Shown here piece after piece: positions 1-8,559 of a stretch of 64,000 bases of DNA (positions are counted from its first letter, which is position 1; each line of letters begins with the position of its first letter). Origin of the DNA: Streptomyces marispadix (GTDB taxonomy: Bacteria; Actinomycetota; Actinomycetes; Streptomycetales; Streptomycetaceae); contig NZ_JAKWJU010000002.1 in NCBI RefSeq assembly GCF_022524345.1, positions 3,534,001-3,598,000 on the forward strand. The letters are read 5' to 3'. The position numbers and the translations under genes were made by a program. Under the pieces are notes generated by a model. It worked only from the letters and a program-made list of their open reading frames with translations. It made no database searches and had not been told where the DNA came from.

Positions 1-1
1 C

Positions 2-1036
2 GCGGAGCTGCTGGAGGAGCCGGCACGTGAACCGGAGTCGGAGATCAGCCGGTTCCACACCGATGTCGCCAGCAGTCTTCAGGAGGTCCTGGAGAACGTA
101 CTGCTGCGGAAGCTGCGCCATCTGCACCGTGAGACGGGCGAGAGCCGGCTCGGCTACGCGGGCGGTGTCGCCCTCAACTGCGTCGCCAACCGGCGCATTC
201 GGGAGGAGGGCCCGTTCGAGGAGATCTTCGTACAGCCGGCGGCGGGCGACTCCGGCGGGGCCATCGGCGCCGCCGCGATGGTGCACCACGAGCTGACGGG
301 AGAGTTCGCGCCCAGGCGGCTCACCGACGCGAAGCTGGGTCCCCCCGGTGCCACCCGCGGCGCCCCGGGCTGGCTGCGGCGGGCGGGCGTGCCGTACACC
401 GACTTCACCGGCGACGAGCGGGCTCTGCTGGAGCGCACGGCGGATCTGCTCGCGGACGGCGCTGTGATCGGCTGGTACCAGGGGCGGATGGAGTTCGGTC
501 CACGAGCGCTGGGAGCGCGCTCCATCCTCGCCGACCCCCGCGACCCGGGGATGCGCGACCGGATCAACGCGCTGGTCAAGAAGCGGGAGGCGTTCCGTCC
601 GTTCGCACCCGCAGTCGTCGAGGAGCGCTGCGCGGAGTTCTTCGAACTGGACGGGCCCTCGCCCTTCATGCTCGATACGGCAACTGTGCGTCAGGGGGCG
701 GAACTTCCCGCCATCACCCACGTCGACGGCAGCGCCAGGGTGCAGACCGTCAGCAGCGCACAGGACCGCCGATTCCATGGGCTGCTCACCGCGTTCGCGC
801 AGCGCACGGGGTTCCCGATCCTGCTGAACACCAGCTTCAACATGCGTGGTGAACCGATCGTCGCGCAGCCCGCCGACGCGCTCGTCTGCTTCGTGCGCTC
901 CGATCTGGACGTGCTCGTGCTCGGCGACCACATGGTGCTGCGCGAGGACATACCCGGTCACTGGGCCGCGCGGCTGGAAGAGCTGCTGCCGTATCGCAAA
1001 CCGCCCATCAGCCGCGACGTCTACTCGTTCCTCTAG
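2..1036 (+). CDS. Carbamoyltransferase, C-terminal part (gene starts before the window)
   Basis: The open frame runs from the window edge to a TAG stop, so only the last ~344 residues are present. Readable carbamoyltransferase (NodU/CmcH family) signatures are GGVALNCVANRRI, then QPAAGDSGGAIGAA, and further on the YrdC-like C-terminal block with WYQGRMEFGPRALGARSI and NTSFNMRGEPIV. This family moves a carbamoyl group from carbamoyl phosphate onto a hydroxyl, commonly as a tailoring step on antibiotics or Nod factors. The SGNH-type gene starts 9 bp after the stop and the MFS exporter follows, so the three probably form one operon. The substrate cannot be told from this fragment. The family call is secure. 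Confidence 0.93.
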   Translation, partial: AELLEEPAREPESEISRFHTDVASSLQEVLENVLLRKLRHLHRETGESRLGYAGGVALNCVANRRIREEGPFEEIFVQPAAGDSGGAIGAAAMVHHELTGEFAPRRLTDAKLGPPGATRGAPGWLRRAGVPYTDFTGDERALLERTADLLADGAVIGWYQGRMEFGPRALGARSILADPRDPGMRDRINALVKKREAFRPFAPAVVEERCAEFFELDGPSPFMLDTATVRQGAELPAITHVDGSARVQTVSSAQDRRFHGLLTAFAQRTGFPILLNTSFNMRGEPIVAQPADALVCFVRSDLDVLVLGDHMVLREDIPGHWAARLEELLPYRKPPISRDVYSFL

Positions 1037-1045
1037 GAGCCCCCC

Positions 1046-3394
1046 ATGGAGAATCTGCCGGATGCCCGCTTCATGGCGCGGGCCGACCGCCTGGCCCGGC
1101 TCCTGTCCGACGAGCGAGGGGCCCGCATTCTCGCGGAGATGCAGAAGTTGGCCTTGGTGACGGGTCGTTCGGGTGCCGGCAGCACCGATACGGCTGGGGA
1201 TGCCGGTGCGGATGCCGGAGCGGAGAGCGCCGCCCGGAAGCGGGAGCCGTTCGCGGTCGGCCCCTGGGAGGTCGCCGATGACGGAGAGGGCGCGCTGCGG
1301 CGCCGTGAGATGCCCGCCGACGAGGCCCGTACATGGGCCGACACCGGAGACGTACCGGCAAAGGGTGCCTCCCGGCGGGTGGTCGTCCTGGGCGAGTCCA
1401 GCGCACGCGGTTTTCTGCTCGACCCCGTCCTCACTCCGGCCTCCGCGCTGCACGGCAGGCTGGAACTGGCCGATCCCGGGGCCTTCCAGTGCGTAGACCT
1501 GGCACAGACGGGTGCGACGCTCCAGCAGTCGGACGCCCTGATCGCGAGGCTGCCTCGGCTGCGACCGGACGTCGTCGTCCTCTACGCGGGCAACAACTGG
1601 GTGCTCTCACAGCACACGCCCGCACATCTGGATCTGCTCGCCACGGCGTTGCAGGAGGGCGGCTATCCGGGAATGCGGGACTGCCTGCTGGAGCGGATCG
1701 TCACGCCCGCCGTGCGGCGGCTCTTCCGTCGGCTGGCCGGGGTGACGGCCGCTGCCGGGGCGCGTGTCGTGGTCGTGGTACCGCAGTTCAATCTGAGCGG
1801 ATGGGCGCCCGATCCGAGGTTCGAACTGCCGCCGCTGGCGCCCGCGTTGCTGAGCCGCTGGCGGGACCTGCGGGAGGAGGCCGAGAAGGCGGGCCACGCG
1901 GGAGACCACCACGCTGTGCTGCGCTGCGCCGAAGAGATGGCGGCACTGGACCACGGCACCAGCAGCCTCCCCGGCTGGCTGAGCGCCAAGGCGGCAGAGG
2001 CGCTGGGCGATCCCGAAGGCACCCGCCGGGGATACGAGTCCGCCCGTGACGCGGTGTGCGGTCTGCTGACCACGCACACCCCACGCATCACGTCCGCGCT
2101 GCGGCGGCTCATGCGTGACTGCGCCGCGGAACACGACTTCGCGACCGTGGATCTGGACACGGTGCTGCGGCCCGAGAGCGCTGACCCGGACCCGGGCCCG
2201 GACCCGGGGTCGGACTCCGGCTCCCCGCTCGGGAGCACCGCCGGTGCAGTGTCCGTACGTACCCGAGAGGCCGCAAGGCCAGGGGCGGCGCTGCCCGACC
2301 CTCGGTACTTCCTCGACTACTGCCATCTCAGCGACCGAGGCATCGAACTCCTCGCCGCCGCCGTGGCCGACGAGATCCTGGAGCTGCCGGGCGGCAGCAC
2401 CCCGCCCGGCCCGGGTGCGTCGCCTCAACAGCGCGCCGTCGCCGCGCTGTTGGCGGCCGTGCACAACAGCTTCTACGGCCAGCCACGTGAGCGGGTCGCC
2501 GCTCTCGTCCGCGTCGCCGCCGAGGGAGCGCCCCGTGAGACGCAGGCACTGCACGAACTGCTCGGCTCCGACGGGCCGGTGTGGGCACACCCCGCGGTCG
2601 GCGTCCTCACCCGGCCGGAGAACGCCGCCCGCTATCTCGGCCCGATGCTGACCCGGCAGGCGCAGAGGCTGGGCATGTGGTCGCTGCGGGAGGTTCTCGA
2701 CGAGCGGTACGGGCTGCCGGACGCAACGCACGCAACGCACGCAACGGACGTGACGGACGTGGCGGACGTGGCGGACGTGGCGGAAGGGGCGCCGCAGCCG
2801 GACGTACGGGCGGTGCACGCGACGGACCCGGCCGTCGGCCGCCGCGAGCCGGAGGCGCCAGGGCAGCCGGTGTCGCCGGGGGAATCGGCGGAACGGCTGG
2901 ACCTGCTGGCTGCCGTAGAGCAGGGGCTGCTCGACGACTGCTTCCGGCCCCCGAACCACCGGCCCGAACGCGGCTACTTCCAGTGCTTCGCGCAGACCGC
3001 GACCCTCGGCTTCGCCCTGAGCCGCCCCACCGGAGGCACCCTCACCCTCGTCCACCGCATCCCGGGCGCCGCCGACCCCACCGCGGAGGTCACTCTGAAC
3101 GGACGTCATCTGGGTACGCTCCGTGCGGCGGACGGGAGTTGGCGTAGCGTCAGTCTCGATGTGCCGCGATCGGCGACCGTGGCCGGGGTGAACCGCGTCG
3201 TGATTCAGTGGCCGCACGGTGGCGGGGACTGGCAGCGACGTGAGTCCGCCGACGCGGCGGCGCTGACCAGGAACGAGTTTCCCCAAGTGCTGGCCGCACA
3301 GGGCGAGTTGTCCGAGGTCACGTTCGCCTCCGCCGGGAACGAAGCCGCCTCTCCCCACGACCCCGATGGAATGAACGATGCCGAGCCCCGCTGA
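1046..3394 (+). CDS. Large SGNH/GDSL-type hydrolase-like protein with C-terminal beta domain
   Basis: 782 residues. The SGNH blocks are recognisable: GESSARG at 116-122 (nucleophile S118), YAGNNW at 180-185 (block III Asn) and DYCH at 424-427 (block V Asp/His). The ~100 residues before block I look like a separate helical N-terminus. Low-complexity D/P/G-rich linkers lie around 375-400 and 559-580; the second is encoded by 9-bp tandem repeats. The last ~150 residues read like a beta-sandwich (TLTLVHRIPG, VTLNGRHLGTL). No signal peptide is evident, which suggests a cytoplasmic enzyme. Such folds act as esterases or acyl transferases; the reaction here is unknown. The ATG follows TAGGAG closely. 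It sits between the carbamoyltransferase and an exporter, suggesting natural-product tailoring. Confidence 0.75.
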   Translation: MENLPDARFMARADRLARLLSDERGARILAEMQKLALVTGRSGAGSTDTAGDAGADAGAESAARKREPFAVGPWEVADDGEGALRRREMPADEARTWADTGDVPAKGASRRVVVLGESSARGFLLDPVLTPASALHGRLELADPGAFQCVDLAQTGATLQQSDALIARLPRLRPDVVVLYAGNNWVLSQHTPAHLDLLATALQEGGYPGMRDCLLERIVTPAVRRLFRRLAGVTAAAGARVVVVVPQFNLSGWAPDPRFELPPLAPALLSRWRDLREEAEKAGHAGDHHAVLRCAEEMAALDHGTSSLPGWLSAKAAEALGDPEGTRRGYESARDAVCGLLTTHTPRITSALRRLMRDCAAEHDFATVDLDTVLRPESADPDPGPDPGSDSGSPLGSTAGAVSVRTREAARPGAALPDPRYFLDYCHLSDRGIELLAAAVADEILELPGGSTPPGPGASPQQRAVAALLAAVHNSFYGQPRERVAALVRVAAEGAPRETQALHELLGSDGPVWAHPAVGVLTRPENAARYLGPMLTRQAQRLGMWSLREVLDERYGLPDATHATHATDVTDVADVADVAEGAPQPDVRAVHATDPAVGRREPEAPGQPVSPGESAERLDLLAAVEQGLLDDCFRPPNHRPERGYFQCFAQTATLGFALSRPTGGTLTLVHRIPGAADPTAEVTLNGRHLGTLRAADGSWRSVSLDVPRSATVAGVNRVVIQWPHGGGDWQRRESADAAALTRNEFPQVLAAQGELSEVTFASAGNEAASPHDPDGMNDAEPR
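2720..2784 (+). repeat. 9-bp in-frame tandem repeat
   Basis: About seven degenerate copies of a 9-bp unit that drifts from GACGCAACG to GACGTGGCG. They lie inside the SGNH-type gene and encode a run of Asp/His-Ala/Val-Thr/Ala triplets in a linker before the C-terminal domain. The length is a multiple of three, so copy-number change would keep the frame. Confidence 0.8.
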
Positions 3395-4817
3395 GCCCGA
3401 CACCCCGCCGCCGGCGCCCGCCCCACAAGGGCCGGATGCGCCCGTCCTCCCCGGGGCGGATTCCGCCCCGCCCGGGGCCGCCGGTGCCCCGGGCGACGAC
3501 GCCGCCACGTCCCGTACGGCCCGCAGGGAGCTTGCCGCCACCGGGTTCTTCCGTCTGTGGACCGGGGAGTCCGCGTCGCTCGTCGGCAGCCAGGTCACGC
3601 TCTTCGCGCTGCCGCTGGTGGCCGTGCTGGTGCTGGACGCCAGCGCGTGGGAGATGGGACTGCTGGGCGCGGCGGGCTCGCTGGCCGTGCTGCTGTTCGG
3701 GCCCTCCATCGGCGCCTGGGTCGACAGGATGGACCGCCGCAGCGCGATGCAGACGGCCAACGTTCTGCGGTGTCTGCTGCTGTTGCTGGTGCCCGCGGCG
3801 TATCTGCTCGACGCCCTGCATCTGTGGCTGCTGCTTCTGGTCGCCTTCGCCGTCGGCGGGCTGTCGCTGCTCTTCGACACCGCGATGGCGGGCTACGTGC
3901 CCGCACTCGTGGGCCGGCGGCTGGTGGCGGCCAACTCCTGGATGCAGAGCACCGTTTCGGTCTCCGACACGGCCGGTCCCGGGCTCGCGGGCGCGCTGGT
4001 GCAGGTGCTCGGGGCTCCGCTGGCGATCCTCGCGGACGCGGCCAGCTATCTCGTGAGCATGACGGCGCTCCAGCGGCTGCCGAAGGCGCCGCCCGGGGAG
4101 GCCGAGGAGGAGCAGACGCACTTCCGTGCCGTCGCCGCGGGTTTCCTGCTGGTCCTCAGGGACCGGGTGCAGCGGCCGATGATGCTCGCCGCCACGCACT
4201 TCAACCTCTTCACCGCGATGTTCTTCGCGGTCTACATGCTCTATCTGATCAAGGTGCTCGGGTTCAGCCCGCTGGCGGTCGGACTGCTCAATGTGGCGGG
4301 CGGGCTGACCGGCCTGCTGGGTGCCTGGATCAGCAGCCGTGTTGCCGAACGCTTCGGCTACGGCACGGTGTTGACCGTCGTCTATGCGATCCCCGGCGTC
4401 GCCGCCCTGCTGGTGCCCGCGGCGCAGCTCTTCGACGGCCCGCTCCCGGCCGTGCTGGTCGGGGCGTCGACCGCATTGTGGTCGTTCTCCGTGACCGTGA
4501 ACCTGATCCTCAGCGAGACGATCAAGCAGGCGCTGGTGCCGTCGGGGATGCTGGGGAGGGTCACCTCCGTGATCCGCGTGACGAGTTGGGGCGTCGAGCC
4601 GGTGGGCTCCCTGCTGGGCGGCGCGATCGCGAGCAGTGCGCTGGGGCTTCGATACACGCTGGTCCTCGCGGGCGCCGGGGTCTTCACATCGATGTTCTGG
4701 ACGCTGTTCAGCCGCGTGAGGTCGTTGCGCGTACTTCCCGAGGAGCCGGTAGGCGACTTGGCCGTCGAGCAGGGCGAGGAGCAGCGCGAGAGCTACGGGC
4801 TGGCCAAGGAGCGGTGA
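3378..4817 (+). CDS. MFS transporter (DHA3-type exporter)
   Basis: 479 residues. After a Pro/Ala-rich cytoplasmic N-terminus of about 55 residues come about twelve hydrophobic segments, with the MFS loop motif GAWVDRMDRRSAM after helix 2. The layout resembles the DHA3 / enterobactin-exporter branch (macrolide and siderophore efflux). Its ATG lies 17 bp inside the end of the SGNH-type gene, so translation is probably coupled. With the carbamoyltransferase and SGNH protein upstream, it likely exports, or gives self-resistance to, the product of a cluster lying left of the window. The substrate is inferred from context only. Confidence 0.88.
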   Translation: MPSPAEPDTPPPAPAPQGPDAPVLPGADSAPPGAAGAPGDDAATSRTARRELAATGFFRLWTGESASLVGSQVTLFALPLVAVLVLDASAWEMGLLGAAGSLAVLLFGPSIGAWVDRMDRRSAMQTANVLRCLLLLLVPAAYLLDALHLWLLLLVAFAVGGLSLLFDTAMAGYVPALVGRRLVAANSWMQSTVSVSDTAGPGLAGALVQVLGAPLAILADAASYLVSMTALQRLPKAPPGEAEEEQTHFRAVAAGFLLVLRDRVQRPMMLAATHFNLFTAMFFAVYMLYLIKVLGFSPLAVGLLNVAGGLTGLLGAWISSRVAERFGYGTVLTVVYAIPGVAALLVPAAQLFDGPLPAVLVGASTALWSFSVTVNLILSETIKQALVPSGMLGRVTSVIRVTSWGVEPVGSLLGGAIASSALGLRYTLVLAGAGVFTSMFWTLFSRVRSLRVLPEEPVGDLAVEQGEEQRESYGLAKER

Positions 4818-4894
4818 GCGGCGCGGCGGCGGGCGGTACGGCGGTGATGGTCGCGCCCCGGCCGGAAGTTCGGGCCCCCGCCGGAGGCTCGCCC

Positions 4895-4924
4895 GCAGAC
4901 GCTCAAGTCGCAGACGCTCAAGTC
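4895..4924 (+). repeat. 15-bp direct repeat
   Basis: Two perfect adjoining copies of GCAGACGCTCAAGTC in the 165-bp gap between the convergent MFS and phosphotransferase genes. No function is apparent. Confidence 0.7.
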
Positions 4925-4982
4925 GCAGGCGCGGACGGTGCGTTCAGGCCAGCGACTGAAGCCGTACGTGCAAGCCCGGCGC

Positions 4983-5936
4983 TCAGGTGGCGCGTTCGGT
5001 GACGGCGCCCGTGTCGGCCAGGATGCGTTCCAGGGTGCGCCTGCCCATCCCGCTCATGGCCGGGTTGCTCTCGACGTAGTACCAGACCGCGCCCATGGCC
5101 TGTTCGAAAGCCCACGCCCTGCCGCGCTCCCACTGGATGTCGTCGCAGCCCAGCTCGTCGCGCAGCACCTGACGAGGCCCTTCCTCCAGCAGATGCCAGG
5201 CGGCCACGAGATCCAGCGCGGGGTCGGCGGGGCCCAGTCCGCCGACGTCGAGGATTCCGCTGAGACGCCCTCGGGAGACCAGTACGTTGCCGGGGATCAG
5301 GTCGCCGTGGGTCATCACATCGGGGGCGGGGGTGGGCGGCAGCGTCCGCATGGCGTCCCAGACCCGGCGGAGCCTCGGTACGTCGAGCACGCTGCGGAAG
5401 GGCCCGGGCAGCACGTCGTACAGCTCTTCGGTGCGCTTGAAACACGTCCGCATCCATGTGTCGTGGGCTCGCAGATCGCCACCGCGCCCCCGGCCGCCGA
5501 AAGTGCGTCCCCGTGTGCCGATGGCACGTACACCGTGTACGAACTCGGCCAAGTCGCGGGCGAACGCGGCCGATTCGGCCGGGTCCTCGTCCGTGGCCAC
5601 CGTGCCGGGCAGCCAGGTCTGCACCGACCACGGCAGCGGGTAGCCGCTTCCCGGGCGCCCCAGCGCGACGGGCTCGGGCGTGGGGAACCGCGTACGGCCC
5701 GCCAGCTCGCGGGCCGCTTCCGCCTCCGACTCCAGTTCCCGCAGTGCCGATTCGACGTCGTCGCCACGCAGCGGGAAGCGTGCCGAGAGCCGGTCGCCGA
5801 TGCGGAAGACGGCGTTGACCGTCCCCTGCGAGGCGATGCGGCGCACCGGCAGGTGCCGCCAGTCGGGGAACTGTTCGTCGACCAGGCCGCGTACCGTCTC
5901 CACCGGCACGCTGAGCTGATCGGGATGCATGTCCAT
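4983..5936 (-). CDS. Aminoglycoside/hydroxyurea phosphotransferase (APH) family kinase
   Basis: 317 residues starting MDMHPDQ. A longer in-frame extension upstream reads as non-protein-like, so the start at 5936 is chosen; its ribosome-binding site is weak. The APH catalytic loop is HGDLIPGN (H210, D212, N217). The metal-binding DFG-like position is D230 in LDVGG. The N-terminal lobe has the RIASQGTVNAVFRIG nucleotide-binding strand pair. Enzymes of this fold phosphorylate small-molecule hydroxyls such as aminoglycosides, homoserine or choline. Many actinomycete members have no known substrate, so resistance should not be assumed. Confidence 0.87.
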   Translation of the reverse strand: MDMHPDQLSVPVETVRGLVDEQFPDWRHLPVRRIASQGTVNAVFRIGDRLSARFPLRGDDVESALRELESEAEAARELAGRTRFPTPEPVALGRPGSGYPLPWSVQTWLPGTVATDEDPAESAAFARDLAEFVHGVRAIGTRGRTFGGRGRGGDLRAHDTWMRTCFKRTEELYDVLPGPFRSVLDVPRLRRVWDAMRTLPPTPAPDVMTHGDLIPGNVLVSRGRLSGILDVGGLGPADPALDLVAAWHLLEEGPRQVLRDELGCDDIQWERGRAWAFEQAMGAVWYYVESNPAMSGMGRRTLERILADTGAVTERAT

Positions 5937-6067
5937 CGCGGGAGCGTCGCGTGCCCCGGTTCCCGGCGGCAACTGCTTTTCGAGCGTGGGGACTTGGTGT
6001 GCTGCCCGTCGCCGACGGAACGTGGCTCGTAGCGGGGCGGCCCGTAGTCGGTCGGGCTCCGGCCCCC

Positions 6068-6604
6068 TCACAGCGACAGCATGGCCACCAGGGCGACGAA
6101 GGTCAGCCCGAGCGCGGAGACGGTCAGCGAGCACAGGACGAGCAGATGCTTGCGCCATACGATCCGCGACATCGCGACGAGCTGCACGCTGAGCATCTCC
6201 AGCGGATCGGTCTCGCGCAGGGCCACCTGGAGCTCCTCGGCCTCCCAGTGCCTGAGAGAACCGAAGTAGACGAAGTTGCGCTGCGGTCGCCCGGTGCGGC
6301 CGAGGCGGGGAATGACCGCAGCGATGGCCAGAAACGCTCCCGACAACAGCAGTGCCACCCCGAGACAAAGCGTCGCGAGGGTGAATGCGCCCTCGGGGCG
6401 TACGAGTACGAAGCGGCTGCTGAGCGCGGTGATCACGGCGGTCACCAGGGCCAGTTCCGTGCTGAGCGCTATGGACGCCTTGACGTCGACCTTTCCCGTC
6501 CAGTCGGCCAATGCCGAATGAATATTCCATGCAGTGGAGACAGAGGCATTCTCAATTGTTCCGGCACCTCTCCGGCCGTCCACATCGCTGATCTGACCAG
6601 GCAT
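6068..6604 (-). CDS. PycTM-like membrane effector (Pycsar effector family)
   Basis: 178 residues starting MPGQISDVDG, with a good ribosome-binding site (GAAAGGGA). The pattern matches the PycTM / DUF5706 family: an amphipathic lead (WNIHSALADWTGKVDVKAS), a transmembrane helix near 42-61, a second near 73-97, a soluble stretch with NFVYFGSLRHW and QLVAMSRIVWRKH, and a final helix near 154-177. In characterised Pycsar phage-defence systems such proteins sense cCMP or cUMP made by a partner cyclase and disrupt the inner membrane. No cyclase is directly adjacent. The nearest cyclase-like gene ends 1.1 kb away (7750-8559), with a divergent Crp/Fnr gene in between. The family call is fairly firm; a role in defence is inference. 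Confidence 0.8.
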   Translation of the reverse strand: MPGQISDVDGRRGAGTIENASVSTAWNIHSALADWTGKVDVKASIALSTELALVTAVITALSSRFVLVRPEGAFTLATLCLGVALLLSGAFLAIAAVIPRLGRTGRPQRNFVYFGSLRHWEAEELQVALRETDPLEMLSVQLVAMSRIVWRKHLLVLCSLTVSALGLTFVALVAMLSL

Positions 6605-6839
6605 ATCGATCCCTTTCCGTGACTGGGTTCGTGGCTGGGGCCGTGACTGGGTTTCGCGGTCGGGGCAGTAACCGTCTCCGTGAATCCGGCCGTGACCGCG
6701 GCCGAAAAACGGCGTTACCGCGGCCTTTCTACGTGAAGGGTCCGCGGAGCAATAGGTCAATTGGCGCACACCGGCTGTGACTTGGCTCTACCATTGCCTC
6801 CGTGCGGAACCCGGAATGTCATGACGGGGGAGATCGGAA

Positions 6840-7556
6840 ATGACAAGCGGAGCACCGTCCTGGTATGAGCAGCATGGGCTCCCGGGCGCGGGCTCCTCCG
6901 TCGGTCTGAAGCCGGAGAATCTGGCGCTTCTGCGCGGCGCGGGCACGCCGCACACCTGGCCGAGGGGCGAGGTGCTGATGCGCAGGGGCGACCCGGCGGA
7001 CAAGGTCGTACTGATCGAGGCGGGGCTGGTCAAGGTCGTCGCCGAGTCCTCCAACGGCTATACGAGCCTCCTCGCCTTCCGCGGCGCCGGTGAACTCGTC
7101 GGCGAACTGGGCTGCTTGGACGGCGGTGAGCGTTCCGCCTCGGTGATCGCGATGTGCCGGGTGCGAGGCGTCGTCGTCGCCGCGCCGAGGTTCGCGGCGC
7201 TGCTGGAGGAGCGGGGCGCACTGGCGCTGGCCGTGCTGCGCAGCATCAGCGGCAGGCTCCGCCATGCCGACGGCCACCGCGCCTCGCTCGGGGCGAGCAC
7301 GGCGTCCGTGCGGGTCACGCAGGTGCTGGTGGAGATCTCCCGCAGGCATGGCACACCGGCGCCCGGCCGTGCCCCGCACGCCCTCGAAGTGAACCTCACC
7401 CAGCAGGAGCTGGCGTCGGCGGCAGGCACGTCCCGGGAGTCGGTCGTACGGGCCTTACGCGAGCTGCACCACGAGAAGCTGGTCGACACCCGGCGGGGCG
7501 CGATCGTCGTGCTGGACCCCGAGGGGCTGGAGTGCTGGGAGCCGGAAGGGGATTGA
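6840..7556 (+). CDS. Crp/Fnr-family transcription regulator with intact cNMP pocket motif
   Basis: 238 residues, preceded by GGGGGAG. The N-terminal cyclic-nucleotide-binding beta barrel includes the phosphate-binding cassette at 84-102 (GELVGELG, then R98-S99-A100). This keeps the Glu, Arg and Ser/Ala positions that grip cyclic phosphate in CRP. The C-terminal winged helix (186-215: LTQQELASAAGTSRESVVRA) is a typical Crp HTH. No Fe-S cysteine cluster is seen, so it is not FNR-like. It is divergent from the PycTM-like gene (235 bp apart) and convergent with the cyclase-like gene, so it plausibly reads a cyclic nucleotide made locally. Its ligand and targets are unknown. Confidence 0.9.
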   Translation: MTSGAPSWYEQHGLPGAGSSVGLKPENLALLRGAGTPHTWPRGEVLMRRGDPADKVVLIEAGLVKVVAESSNGYTSLLAFRGAGELVGELGCLDGGERSASVIAMCRVRGVVVAAPRFAALLEERGALALAVLRSISGRLRHADGHRASLGASTASVRVTQVLVEISRRHGTPAPGRAPHALEVNLTQQELASAAGTSRESVVRALRELHHEKLVDTRRGAIVVLDPEGLECWEPEGD

Positions 7557-7738
7557 GCGTTCTGCGTCGTCTGCGGCAGAGGCGCGGCGCCGCCGGCGGT
7601 ACCCATGGATGAGCGGCAGCCGCCGTTGGCCGGCTCGGGGGAGGCCGACGTCGGCTGCCGTCCGCCGTCTTCACGGACGGACGGCCGGGGCGGGGACACC
7701 GTAAGGGGCCCCGGCGCCCGGCCGTCGCCGGTGGAGCA

Positions 7739-7763
7739 AGGCGCCGCCGTCACTGCGGCGCCT
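7739..7763 (-). terminator. Hairpin over the cyclase-like gene's stop codon
   Basis: AGGCGCCGC and GCGGCGCCT form a perfect 9-bp stem with a 7-nt loop spanning the stop at 7750. No T-run follows, which is normal for actinomycetes. It could end transcription from either convergent gene. Confidence 0.5.
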
Positions 7764-8559
7764 GATGATCGGGCAGATGTATCCAGGCGGTGGTGTCGGT
7801 CTCCTTGACGGTGACCCTGATCTCCCGGTGGTCGCCTGGCACCGTGGCCGCCGCGCTGTGGCGTACGACCTCGTCGAAGAACCACGACGACATGATCATG
7901 GCCAGCACCCCGGGAGAGGCGGCCAGTTCGGCCTTGAGGCTGCCCGCGTCGACGAGCCGGAAGGCACGGATGAGTGCTTCGCCGGTGACGCCCTGCTCGT
8001 CGTGCCGTACCTCCCCGGCGTGCAGTGCCATACGGAGCCGGATGCGGGACCTGTCGGCGTGGATCTCGTTGTGCTCTCGCAGCGCCGCTACGAGCCGGTG
8101 CGGCAGGGCCTCCACGAAGAGCTGCTTGGGCACCTCCGGCGGCGCCAGCAGGAAGACGCCGTCGCCGCGGTCCTCGCGGTAGCACTCGTCCCAGGGGATG
8201 CCCGCACCGTCGAACGCCTTGTGCAGCGCACCGTAGAGGCCGTTGCGCACGGCGATCTGGTGGGGGGCCGTGCGGCGGCGGTCGCTGAAGCTCTCCACGT
8301 CGACCACGAGGATGGTGCGGTGTACGGCGGAGCCCGGTGCGGCTGAACTCCCGCCCGCACCGGGCTTGTCGGCACCGTCTCCCTGCGGCGGGTCGTCCCG
8401 CCGGTCAGGCTCGTTCGCATCGCCCCGGGCGTCCTTGTCGTGCGGGTCGTCCGGGTCCTGCGCACCGCCGATGTGGCGGGCGACCGCGTGGTCCCCGACC
8501 GCCAGTGCTCCGGCCTCGATGCGCCCTCCGCTCATGTGGACGCCCTTGTTCTCCTTCAT
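7750..8559 (-). CDS. Class III nucleotide-cyclase-like protein with N-terminal Gly/Ala motif
   Basis: 269 residues. The start ATG overlaps the stop of the upstream membrane-protein gene (ATGA), so translation is coupled. Residues 4-30 form a Gly/Ala-rich motif (SGGRIEAGALAVGDHAV) matching the C-terminus of the upstream protein. Residues 33-78 are a charged, disordered linker. Residues ~81-205 read as a class III cyclase domain: VVDVESF (metal Asp D87), RGDGVFLL (metal Asp D133), LRMALHAGEV, and GEALIRAFRL with the transition-state-type Arg R201. The usual base-selecting Lys position is E129 and the usual transition-state Asn is I197. It could therefore have unusual base preference, low activity, or only bind nucleotide. 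Product unknown. Confidence 0.72.
   Translation of the reverse strand: MKENKGVHMSGGRIEAGALAVGDHAVARHIGGAQDPDDPHDKDARGDANEPDRRDDPPQGDGADKPGAGGSSAAPGSAVHRTILVVDVESFSDRRRTAPHQIAVRNGLYGALHKAFDGAGIPWDECYREDRGDGVFLLAPPEVPKQLFVEALPHRLVAALREHNEIHADRSRIRLRMALHAGEVRHDEQGVTGEALIRAFRLVDAGSLKAELAASPGVLAMIMSSWFFDEVVRHSAAATVPGDHREIRVTVKETDTTAWIHLPDHQAPQ

Noticed and set aside
5937..6530. Upstream in-frame extension of the phosphotransferase gene
   Set aside because: The extra ~198 residues are Arg/Gly-rich, run antisense to the PycTM-like gene and look non-protein-like; the APH fold starts at 5936.
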